NCBI GenBank assembly: GCA_011037195.1
Contig: JAAEAF010000199.1
Coordinates: 1 to 64,000 of the forward strand
Source: Triatoma infestans
Lineage: Eukaryota; Arthropoda; Insecta; Hemiptera; Reduviidae
Direction: 5' to 3'
DNA length: 64,000 nt
Of this stretch, positions 10,021 to 21,102 are shown piece after piece (position 1 is the stretch's first letter; every line of letters starts with the position of its first letter). The translations under genes and the position numbers were made by a program. A model generated the notes under the pieces. That model searched no databases. It saw only the letters and a list, made by a program, of their open reading frames with translations, and was not told the origin of the DNA.

Positions 10021-13000
10021 GCCACTATTAATATCCTTCTTCGGAACTTCCAGTCCAGGTAGAGCAGAGTCGGTAAGTGAATTCATAACATGTTTATGTA
10101 TGCAGGTTGCATTTGTTTTAGGATATATGTGAATTTCCCTACAAAAGAAAAAAAAGCTGTGTGTGAAAGACCGCACACAACTTTCTCTTTACTCCCGTTT
10201 TCCGGAATGTACCTAAAGGTACCAATTTTAGTTGTGTGCCAGTTGATGAAATTCTTTGGCGAGTTTGTCGAAAAACCGAAATAAAATTGTCAGTAAAAGC
10301 GCACTTGCGGTTTACTAATTTCTTCAAGTAAAAAAACGCACTTCTGGTGATCGATTTTTTTAATACGCAGAATTTCAACACATTTCATTTAGGAATAGTA
10401 TTAGATATAGAAGTATAGTAACTGAAAAAGCACTTTAGAGGAAATCCAACCCCAAGCAGTCTCTCAAAAGTGCCCTTCAATGAATTTTTCAAGTGAAATT
10501 TTTTAAATAAAAGTGGTAGATCTTTGTGTGTGTAGTTGATATATCAAGTTTGAAGAAAATCGTCGAAACTGCAAGAAAATTGGAAAATACCAAAAACTGA
10601 ATATTATTTTAGTGTTTTAAAGTAAAAATGTATACCATTGTGTAGGTTACTGACCTAGCCTGTTCATTTATTTTATTTTTGACGTATTATAGTTGAATTC
10701 ACTTATGTTTATATTATGTTAATCTTGTAATGCTTTTGTCAACTTTATTGCCTATTTCATGTTTTGGTTTTTACCAGAGTATCTCTATTGCATTTGATTA
10801 ACATAAATTAAAATTTGTTTTAGCCTATTCTGGTCAGTGAGGTGCAGTATTGTTCGTCAGCTAGGGAATGTCAGTTTCGGCAAGTGTTGAATGTAAAAAA
10901 GTTAACGATTTCAAGAGTAATTAGTATTTCATTTCACGTGTCATTAGAATAATTTTTCTTTTATGGGTATCAAATGTCAAAAATAGCAGTAATTCCCGTA
11001 GAGAAAAAGACTATAATATATTCGACTAAAGATTGAAAACAACTTGTAACGTAAATGCACAAATTATATAGGTGGCTATTGCTTGATAGACTTTGAAGAC
11101 ACGAGAAGCTTGCCAAATTCAATTATCACTAGTGAAGCCGATGATTCCTCATTTAATGATAGTTTTAGGACCGTTAATATAACAGGCGCAAAGCATTACT
11201 ATATCACTCACTTTGGCCAGGGCAGATGTGGACGCTATATTAGACGATTTTACACTGCAAGACGGATCAAAAGTAGATCTGGCGGAATAGTGAACCATTT
11301 TTCGAAGCTTTTACATTATTATTCGACAATGATTTAATTGAAAAATTTGTACGGTGGTCAATTTCCGGGGCAAAAATGCTACTAATTACGACACATGTTT
11401 CCAATTATTCAAGTTTGAAAAAGTGGAAGAACGTCATAGTAGACGAAATGAAGTTTTCAGTACTGGAATGATAGTTTTTAGAAATCTTTTAAAATACACT
11501 TAGCCGCAACTAATTCAGGCTTGTTCACCTGTTCAGGCTAAAAAAAAAAGTGAGGCAGCCAGCGGATAATTACAGGCGTCTCGGCGTTAGTTTTGGATCT
11601 TGATGTTAAATTGTATTTCGCCAGAGTTATAATAAAGCTCTAAAAATAGCGGCGAGTTTTCGGTACCTCCTTCCTTTTCACTTTATCATTTTTATTCTAC
11701 TCTAATATTCAGTCTTTCTAGCATGTTGGTTTCTAGCATTATTTGAGTTTCGTCAGCTGCTCGCCTAATATGGTCGGCGAAGCTTATGTTAGTTTGAAAC
11801 ATTATTCCTAGATTATTAGCGGCTGGCATTGTAAATGCAGATATTCATCGCCGGCTGGCAACTGGAAGGTACGCCATGGCTACACGATACAAGCTGTTTT
11901 CTTAGAATTAATGTTACTGCAGTTAACACTTATTCCGTAGTATGCTGGGTTTAGCGGACGTCGCATTAGAATGGCTGGCGACGACGATCACGTGCGGGCT
12001 GGGGCACGTGATTCCCGGTGGGGAAACGTATGAATGCATGTCTCTCGGATTAGATCGCATGCTTCTTAATTACTAGTTATGGTAATCAATTTGATACTAT
12101 ATTCTAAGTTTAGGATGTAATTACAATAGAAATTCATAAAATACAGGAAGCCACAATTACTTCACGTTTGTTTACCTGCTCAGGCTAAACAAGTATTAGG
12201 CATCCAGGTATTGAGAATCTCAGGCAACTCGGCGATATTTTTGGGTTTTGATGTAAAATTCTATTTTCGGCGATGTGTTATAAAGGTCTAAAATTTGCGT
12301 CTGTGTTCCCGCTACCAGCAGCCTTTTTACTTTATTATGGTTTTAAACTCAAACATTCAGTGTTTCTAGCATGTTGTTTTCTAGCATCAGTTCAGTCTCG
12401 TCCGCTGCTCGTATAATATGTTTGGCGAAGCTCATCTTAGTTTGAAAGTTCATCCGAAGTTATTTAGCGGCTGGATTAGAAACTATAGTTTCTTGGACGA
12501 CTCGCAACTAGAAGGTAAGCCAAGGCTACATGAAACAATCTGTTTTCATAGAAATTTGAAAAGCTATGAAAGCAGGTCATTTTGGATTAGAGTGCATATT
12601 TCTAAATGTATTTCTGGTAAAAACGCAATTTAACACAATCGCAATACTTCCACTTACTAGGAGTAAAAGAAAATAAAAATGGCCCATTAGAACTATAATA
12701 AAACCGTAGTTATGTTAATGTTTCATACCATAATTTTGCACATGGTAAATCCTGATTCGCTGAGGATTCCTTTATTTCAAAATTATTATTCTTCATACGC
12801 AGAAACTTCTGCAATAATGGTTATTAAATTTTATCCGAATTACACTATTAATTGATTATTATTATACTTTTTTACAGGTAGTGCGAGAGCGGTTGCTAGC
12901 GGGAGTGCTTTATATTCTTTATTATCAAATTAATGATTATTTTAACTAGTGCGTTAAAAAAAAATTAGTCCACGGATATTCCAAATTTCGCGCAGAATAG

Positions 13001-13586
13001 TAATGTGTTCTACAATTTTGCGATTATAATATTTTAAACTGTGTCTTGTGGCCAGTGTAATGAAGTGAAAGAAGCAAGGTCATCGAAGGATATGTAACTG
13101 CAAGAGATTGTTACATATTCCAACCTACAGCATTAAAGGTAGGCTGGGGAATTATAGTGGTCCATGTTTATGTTGTCTCTGGATTCTCCGTAATAGTATT
13201 GGTATAAAAATCTAAGAATGAAATGAACTCGGTATAAATAAATTCAAAATAATTATAATTCATTCAAATTATGTCAAGTCGCATGAATGTTTGCTACATA
13301 AATTCTATATTACTTTATGTTGAGTTTATGCCAGATTGAATATTTGATACTAATGAAAATGTGAAGTATTACTAATTCCTTGTGATATTATGTTTAGCAA
13401 AAATCTTCACTCTGGAAAATTCTTAGACTTTTCAGAATTTACTTTTCCATTCCAAATAGTTTCCCCAATAAAATCGTCAAATACTAAATAAGGTTTTACA
13501 TAAATTATGACAACGATGATATGTTGCATGATACTGTTATGAATTTAATAATTGGAATTATAATTATTTAATTAAACATTTATATG
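10021..13586 (+). repeat. Macrosatellite unit U3 (subfamily A mosaic, 3566 bp)
   Basis: Mostly type A, with a B-like patch at about 10620-10990 (TTACTGACCTAGCCTGTTCA and TCAGTTTCGGCAAGTG are B diagnostics). Dyad at 11987-12012. The first 400 bp contain many single-base indels relative to every other copy (see the low-quality block at 10084-10440). No coding region supported. Confidence 0.9.
10084..10440. other. Indel-rich block, probable assembly error
   Basis: Compared with other type-A units, single-base gains and losses occur every 10-30 bases, many of them in homopolymers (for example GAAAGACCGCACAC for GAAAGACGCACAC and TTTACTCCCG for TTACTCCAG), while flanking sequence matches well. 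Natural divergence in this array is dominated by substitutions, so uncorrected long-read or gap-fill consensus is the simplest explanation. Confidence 0.7.
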
Positions 13587-14204
13587 GCCACTATTAATAT
13601 CCTTCTTCGGAACTTCCAGTCCAGGTAGAGCAGAGTCGGTAAGTGAATTCTTAACATGCTTATTATTGCAGGTTGCATTTGTTTAGATATATGTGAATTT
13701 CCCCTACAAAAGAAAAAAAAAGTCTGGTGTGAAAGACGCACACAACTTTCTCTTACTCCAGTTTTCCGAATTGTACCTAATGGTACCAATTTTTTAGTTT
13801 GTGTTCCAAGTTTGATGAAATTCCTTGGCGTTTGTCGAAAACGAAATAAAATGTTCAGTAAAAGCGCACTTGCGGTTTACTAATTTTCTTCGGTAAAAAC
13901 GCACTTCTGGTGATCCGATTTTTTTAATACTCAGAATATCAACAACACATTTCATTTTAGTTAATATTATTTAGATGATAGAATTGTATAGTAAACTGAA
14001 AAAGCACTTTAGAGGAAATCCTAACCCCAGCCGTCTCTCAAAATGGCCCTTCAATGAATTTTTCAAGTGAAATTTTTTAAATAAAAGTGGTAGATCTTTG
14101 TATGTGTAGTTGATATATCAAGTTTGAAGAAAATCGTCGAAAATGCAAGAAAATTGGAAAATACCAAAAAACTGAATATAATTCTAGTGTTTTAAAGCGT
14201 GTAT

Positions 14205-14535
14205 TTTAAGTCCCCCCCCCCAAAATGTATACATTGTGTAGTTACTGGACATTGTTTTTATTTTGACGTAGATTGCAGGGAATTCACTGTTGTTCAATTA
14301 TGTGTTAATGTTTGTAAGCATTTGGGAAACTTTATGCCTATTTCATGTTTGGTTGTACCAGAGTTTCTCTATCGAGTTTAATTAAATAATTAATATTTGT
14401 TTTTTAGCTTATTCTGGTCAGGAGGTGCAGTATTGTTGGTCAGCTTTTTGGGAATGTCAGTGTCGGGAGTGTTGAAAGTAAAAAAGCTTATCGAATTCAA
14501 GAGTCATTAATATTTATTTGGCCGTGTCATTAGAA
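14205..14535. other. Indel-rich block with a C10 run, probable assembly error
   Basis: Ten consecutive C at 14212-14221 replace the usual AAAGTAAAAATG of other units, and the next 300 bases carry repeated one-base indels (for example TTACTGGACATTG for TTACTGACATTTG). No other copy shares these changes. Best read as low-quality consensus. Confidence 0.7.
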
Positions 14536-16342
14536 GTTTAATTTTTCTTTTATGGGTATCAAATGTCAAAAATTCGCAGAAATTCCCGTAGAGAAAAAGA
14601 CGTATAATATATTCGAGTAAAGATGAAACAACGTGTAACGTAAATGCACCAAATTATATAGGTGGCTATTGCTTGATAGACTATGAAGACACGAGAAGCT
14701 TGCCAAATTCAATTATTACTAGTGAAGCCGATGATTCCTCATTTCATGATAGTTTTAGGACCGTTAATATAACAGTCGCAAAGCATTACTAAGTCACTCA
14801 ATTTGGCCAGGGGCAGATGTGGATGCTATGTTTGACGATTTTACATGGCAAGAAGGAACAAAAGTAGATCTGGCGGAATACTGTACAATTTTTCGAAGCT
14901 TTTACATTATTATTCGATAATGATTTAATTGAAAAAATTGTATAGTGGTCAAATTCCCGCGGTGAAATGTTACTAATTAAGACATATGTTTCCAATAATT
15001 GAAATTTGAAAAAGTGGAAGGACGTCATAGTGGACGAAATGAAGTTTTCAGTATTGGAATGATAGTTTTTAGGAATATATTAAAATACACTTAGCCGCAA
15101 ATAATTCAGGCTTGTTCACCTGTTCAGGCTAAAAAAAAATGAGGCAGCCAGCGGATAATCACAGGCGTCTCGGCGTTATTTTGGATCTTGATGTTAAATT
15201 CTATTTCCGCCGAGGCATTATAAAGCTCTAAAATTAACGGCGTGTTTTCGGTACCTCCTTCCTTTTCACATTATCATTTTTATTATATCCTAATATTCAG
15301 TCTTTCTAGCATTATTTCAGCTTCGTCAGCTGCTCTATATGGTCGGCGAAGCTCATCTTAGTTTGAAAAGTCATTGCTAGATATTTAGCGGCTGACATTG
15401 TAAATGCAGTTTCATCGCCGGCTGGCAAACTGTTTTCATAGCATTAATGATGCTGCAGTAACACTTATTCCGTAATATGTTGGGTTTAGTGGACGTCGCA
15501 TTAGAATGGCTGGCGACGACGATCACGTGCGGGCTGGGGCACGTGATTCCCGGGATGGGGAAACCTATTAACGCATGTCTTTTCGGATTAGAGCGCATGC
15601 TTCTTAATTACTAGTTATGGTAATCAATTTGATATTATATTCTAAGTTTATGATGTAATTACAATAGAAATTCATTAAAATACACGAAGCCACAATTACT
15701 TCACGTTTGTTTACTTGCTCAGTCTAAACAAATATTAGGCATCCAGCGGAGAATCACAGGCATCTCGACGATTTTTTTGGATTTTGATGTAAAATTCTAT
15801 TTTCATCGATGTGTTATAATGCTCTAAAATTTGCGTCTGTGTTGCCGCTACCACCTAACTTTTCACTTATTATTTTTATTATACTCAAATATTCAGTGTT
15901 TCTAGTATGTTGGTTTCTAGCATGAATTCAGTCTCGTCAGTTGCTCGTCTAATATGTTCGGCGAAGCTGAAGGTAGTTTGAAACGTCATCCCAAGATATT
16001 TAGCAGCTGGCTTTGAAAATATAGTTTCTTGGACGACTAGCAAGCTTACTAGAAGGTAAGCCAAGGCTACATGATACAATCTGTTTTCATAGAAATTTGA
16101 AAAGCTATAAAAGATGGTCATTTTGGATTAGAGTGCATGTTTGTAAATGTATTTCTGGTAAAAACGCAATTTAACACAATCGCAATACTTCCACTTACTA
16201 GGAGTAAAAGAAAATAAAAATGGCCCATTAGAACTATAATAAAACCGTAGTTATGTTAATGTTTCATACCATAATTTTGCACATGGTAAATTTGCTGCGC
16301 TGAGGATTCTTTCTTGCTAGTTATCATCAACATGCGTAAAAG

Positions 16343-16552
16343 TTATTTTTGCCGCACCCGTTCATACCATCCCGAAATCAGGTCTATAAAGGAATTTATG
16401 TCGCTATTACGGGAACCGTCGAAAACTGGTAAATTATTTATCATTTGCAAGTTCCGGATGTTTACGGGATTTGGAGCGTTGCACTTGTTTAGAAGGTACG
16501 CGATTGCTTCATCAGCAGCTTTTTGTTGGCCATCGATTGTGTAGGTAGACAT
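16343..16552 (-). pseudogene. N-terminal fragment of a gag-like protein (gypsy-like)
   Basis: A 69-codon ATG-started frame placed about 240 bp after the PBS, as expected for gag. It has a helical-looking N terminus (GQQKAADEAIAYLLNKC) and a motif LPVFDGSRNSDINSFIDL that resembles the start of the capsid region in Ty3/gypsy Gag proteins (P-x-F-x-G followed by a hydrophobic/aromatic helix). It stops at 16343, only about 30 bp before macrosatellite sequence returns, so at most the first sixth of a usual gag survives. No product is expected to be functional. Confidence 0.6.
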
Positions 16553-16795
16553 GATTTTTGATAGTCTTTCTTTTAAAATTAATAAATTGCCACTTGGGAA
16601 AGATTATGTTGTTTTAATTTTTGAATAATTTCGGCTCTTTTCATAAAATGAAGTCGAAATTTTAAAAATATGAAATATACAAATAGATGTAACAAAAATA
16701 GCGGAAATAAAATATTTAAAAGTGTAAAACTAAAATGAATAATAAAAAAAATAATAGAAATTTATATCTTACCTTTTAATGAGAAATGGCTGGGT

Positions 16796-16814
16796 TTCGA
16801 TAGCGCTGCCACCA
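16796..16814 (-). other. Candidate primer-binding site of the gypsy-like fragment
   Basis: One base after the LTR end the minus strand reads TGGTGGCAGCGCTATCG. The leading TGG is expected from pairing to a tRNA 3' CCA. I cannot assign the tRNA. Confidence 0.6.
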
Positions 16815-16815
16815 A

Positions 16816-17157
16816 TGTAATGGTTGTAGGAGGAGATGTTGGTTGTAGATGTTGATAGATAAATAACACCTCAATATCGGTATAAGATATATAATTGATA
16901 TATATGTATATGACTGACTGCCAAGGACTGTATACTTTACACTACAAGAACTGAACAGGCAGACTGACGTGGCTAAACGATGTGTACAATTCCAGTGTGA
17001 GACTGTGAACAGAATATCTCTTTTTGACTCTGTCTCTCGTATATATATCCAACTGGCCTCTCCTCTCCTCTCTCTAGAGAGGGGCTCTTTTTCTCTGATG
17101 CGTGGTGGGGGTTCACTCGCTAGTGTGGATGAGTGGTGGGGGTTCACTATCCCTACA
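16816..17157 (-). repeat. LTR of the gypsy-like fragment (342 bp)
   Basis: Boundaries are set by TG...CA termini (TGTAGGGATAG... on the minus strand, ending ...AACCATTACA) and by abrupt resumption of macrosatellite sequence at 17158. It contains a TATATATAC stretch near 17040 and a CT/GA-rich palindromic tract around the CTCTCTAGAGAGAG at about 17070-17085. No second LTR is present in the window, so the 5' assignment depends on the PBS and gag that follow it. Confidence 0.75.
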
Positions 17158-17523
17158 AAATCTCAGAATGGAATGAACTCGGTTTAAATAAATTCAAAAT
17201 AATTATAATTCATTCAAATTATGTCAAGTCGCATGAATGTTTGCTACATAAATACTATATTACTTAGTGCTTGTTAGGGGTTGAATATTTGATACTAATG
17301 AAAATCTGACGTATTACTAATTCCTTGTGATATTATGTTTAGCAAAAATCTTCACTCTCGAAAATTCTTAGACTTTTCAGAATTTACTTTTCCATTCCAA
17401 ATAGTTTCCTCAATAAAATCGTCAAATACGTAAATAAGCTTTGATGACAACAATGATATCTTGCATGAAACTGTTATGAATTTAATAATTGGAATTATAA
17501 TTATTTAATTAAACATTTATATG

Positions 17524-20500
17524 GCCACTATTAATATCCTTCTTCGGAACTTCCAGTCCAGGTAGAGCAGAGTCGGTAAGTGAATTCTTAACATGCTTAT
17601 TATTGCAGGTTGCATTTGTTTAGATATATGTGAATTTCCCCTACAAAAGAAAAAAAAAGTCTGGTGTGAAAGACGCACACAACTTTCTCTTACTCCAGTT
17701 TTCCGAATTGTACCTAATGGTACCAATTTTTTAGTTTGTGTACCAAGTTTGATGAAATTCCTTGGCGTTTGTCGAAAACGAAATAAAATTTTCAGTAAAA
17801 GCGCACTTGCGGTTTACTAATTTTCTTCGGTAAAAACGCACTTCTGGTGATCCGATTTTTTTAATACTCAGAATTTCAACAACACATTTCATTTTAGTTA
17901 ATATTATTTAGATGATAGAATTGTATAGTAAACTGAAAAAGCACTTTAGAGGAAATCCTAACCCCAGCCGTCTCTCAAAAGGGCCCTTCAATGAATTTTT
18001 CAAGTGAAATTTTTTAAATAAAAGTGGTAGATCTTTGTATGTGTAGTTGATATATCAAGTTTGAAGAAAATCGTCGAAAATGCAAGAAAATTGGAAAATA
18101 CCAAAAAACTGAATATAATTCTAGTGTTTTAAAGAGTGTATTTTAAAGTAACAATGTATAGCATTGTGTAAGTTACTGACATTTGTTTTATTTTTGACGT
18201 AGTTGTAGTTGAATTCACTTTTGTTTATATTATGTTGTTAATGTTGTAATGCATTTGTCAACTTTATTGCCTATTTCATGTTTTGGTTTGTACCAGAGTT
18301 TCTCTATTAGATTTAATAACATAAATTAATATTTGTTTTAGCCTATTCTGGTCAGTGAGGTGCAGTATTGTTGGTCAGCTTTGGAATGTCAGTGTCGGCG
18401 AGTGTTGAAAGTAAAAAAGCTATCGAATTCAAGAGTAATTAATATTTTATTTGACGTGTCATTAGAATTACTTTTTTCCTTTATGGGTATCAAATGTCAA
18501 AAATTCGCAGAAATTCCCGTAGAGAAAAAGACGTATAATATATTCGAATAAAGATGAAACAACTTGTAACGTAAATGCACCAAATTATATAGGTGGCTAT
18601 TGCTTGATAGACTTTGAAGACACGAGAAGCTTGCCAAATTCAATTATCACTAGTGAAGCCGATGATTCCTCATTTAATGATAGTTTTAGGACCGTTAATA
18701 TAACAGGCGCAAAGCATTACTATATCACTCACTTTGGCCAGGGCAGATGTGGACGCTATATTAGACGATTTTACACTGCAAGACGGATCAAAAGTAGATC
18801 TGGCGGAATAGTGAACCATTTTTCGAAGCTTTTACATTATTATTCGACAATGATTTAATTGAAAAATTTGTACGGTGGTCAATTTCCCGGGCTAAAATGC
18901 TACTAATTACGACACATGTTTCCAATTATTCAAGTTTGAAAAAGTGGAAGAACGTCATAGTAGACGAAATGAAGTTTTCAGTACTGGAATGATAGTTTAT
19001 AGAAATCTTTTAAAATACACTTAGCCGCAACTAATTCAGGCTTGTTCACCTGTTCAGGCTAAAAAAAAAAGTGAGGCAGCCAGCGGATAATTACAGGCGT
19101 CTCGGCGTTAGTTTTGGATCTTGATGTTAAATTGTATTTCGCCAGAGTTATTATAAAGCTCTAAAAATAGCGGCGAGTTTTCGGTACCTCCTTCCTTTTC
19201 ACTTTATCATTTTTATTCTACTCTAATATTCAGTCTTTCTAGCATGTTGGTTTCTAGCATTATTTGAGCTTCGTCAGCTGCTCGCCTAATATGGTCGGCG
19301 AAGCTTATGTTAGTTTGAAACATTATTCCTAGATTATTAGCGGCTGGCATTGTAAATGCAGATATTCATCGCCGGCTGGCAACTGGAAGGTACGCCATGG
19401 CTACACGATACAAGCTGTTTTCTTAGAATTAATGTTGCTGCAGTTACACTTATCCGTAGTATGCTGGGTTTAGCGGACGTCGCATTAGAATGGCTGGCGA
19501 CGACGATCACGTGCGGGCTGGGGCACGTGATTCCCGGTGGGGAAACGTATGAATGCATGTCTTTCGGATTAGATCGCATGCTTCTTAATTACTAGTTATG
19601 GTAATCAATTTGATACTATATTCTAAGTTTAGGATGTAATTACAATAGAAATTCATAAAATACAGGAAGCCACAATTACTTCACGTTTGTTTACCTGCTC
19701 AGGCTAAACAAGTATTAGGCATCCAGGTATTGAGAATCTCAGGCAACTCGGCGATATTTTTGGGTTTTGATGTAAAATTCTATTTTCGGCGATGTGTTAT
19801 AAAGGTCTAAAATTTGCGTCTGTGTTCCCGCTACCAGCAGCCTTTTTACTTTATTATTTTTTTAAACTCAAACATTCAGTGTTTCTAGCATGTTGTTTTC
19901 TAGCATCAGTTCAGTCTCGTCCGCTGCTCGTCTAATATGTTTGGCGAAGCTCATCTTAGTTTGAAAGTTCATCCGAAGATATTTAGCGGCTGGATTAGAA
20001 ACTATAGTTTCTTGGACGACTCGCAACTAGAAGGTAAGCCAAGGCTACATGAAACAATCTGTTTTCATAGAAATTTGAAAAGCTATGAAAGCAGGTCATT
20101 TTGGATTAGAGTGCATATTTCTAAATGTATTTCTGGTAAAAACGCAATTTAACACAATCGCAATACTTCCACTTACTAGGAGTAAAAGAAAATAAAAATG
20201 GCCCATTAGAACTATAATAAAACCGTAGTTATGTTAATGTTTCATACCATAATTTTGCACATGGTAAATCCTGATTCGCTGAGGATTCCTTTATTTCAAA
20301 ATTATTATTCTTCATACGCAGAAACTTCTGCAATAATGGTTATTAAATTTTATCCGAATTACACTATTAATTGATTATTATTATACTTTTTTACAGGTAG
20401 TGCGAGAGCGGTTGCTAACGGGAGTGGCTTGTATTGTTTATTATAAAAATTAATGATTATTTTAACTAGTGCGTTAAAAAAAAATTAGTCCACGGATATT

Positions 20501-21102
20501 CCAAATTTCGCGCAGAATAGTAATGCATCCTACAATTTCGCGACTATAATATTTTAAACTGTGTCTTGTGTCCAGTGTAATGAAGTGAAAGAAGCAAGGA
20601 CATCGAAGGATATGTAACTGCAAGAGATTGTTACATATTCCAACCTACAGCATTAAAGGTAGGCTGGGGAATTATAGTGGTCCATGTTTATGTTGTCCCT
20701 GGATTCTCCGTAATAGTATTGGTATAAAAATCTTAGAATGGAATGAACTCGGTTTAAATAAATTCAAAATAATTATAATTCATTCAAATTATGTCAAGTC
20801 GCATGAATGTTTGCTACATAAATACTATATTACTTAGTGCTTGTTAGGGGTTGAATATTTGATACTAATGAAAATCTGACGTATTACTAATTCCTTGTGA
20901 TATTATGTTTAGCAAAAATCTTCACTCTGGAAAATTCTTAGACTTTTCAGAATTTACTTTTCCATTCCAAATAGTTTCCTCAATAAAATCGTCAAATACG
21001 TAAATAAGGTTTGATGTAATTTATGACAACAATGATATCTTGCATGAAACTGTTATGAATTTAATAATTGGAATTATAATTATTTAATTAAACATTTATA
21101 TG
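17524..21102 (+). repeat. Macrosatellite unit U5 (subfamily A, 3579 bp)
   Basis: Clean type-A unit, very close to U2 and U6 in its first 1.3 kb. Dyad 19506-19531; internal subrepeats about 19005-19600 and 19645-20140; stem-loop cluster near 20243-20330. One T is missing in the TTATCCGTAG string upstream of the dyad compared with U6. No gene recognised. Confidence 0.93.

Larger units (their letters stand above)
16310..17157 (-). mobile_element. Truncated gypsy-like LTR retrotransposon fragment
   Basis: Read on the minus strand the fragment has the order of the 5' end of an LTR element: LTR (17157 to 16816, TG...CA), a one-base spacer, a primer-binding-site-like TGGTGGCAGCGC, a leader of about 240 bp, and the beginning of a gag-like reading frame at 16552. 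Everything downstream (rest of gag, pol, 3' LTR) is absent; the fragment joins unit sequence near 16310. Because the 3' end and the neighbouring 440 bp of the unit are missing together, one deletion spanning the element-unit junction after insertion is the likely cause. Family assignment to gypsy (Ty3-like) rests on LTR/PBS layout and the FDG-containing gag start and is tentative. Confidence 0.75.
13587..17523 (+). repeat. Macrosatellite unit U4, B-like mosaic interrupted by a gypsy-like fragment (3937 bp)
   Basis: The unit starts as type A, becomes B-like or intermediate from about 14640 to 16290 (for example CATAGTGGACGAAATG and TTCGATAATGATTTAATTG), and carries the dyad at 15522-15547. Subrepeat 1 has a small deletion near 15430, where CTGGCAA joins directly to CTGTTTTCATAG. 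From about 16310 to 17157 unit sequence is replaced by a truncated LTR element; unit sequence resumes at 17158 with AAAATCTCAGAATGG. By comparison with U0, about 440 bp of the unit (equivalent to 873-1312) is missing. Confidence 0.9.
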
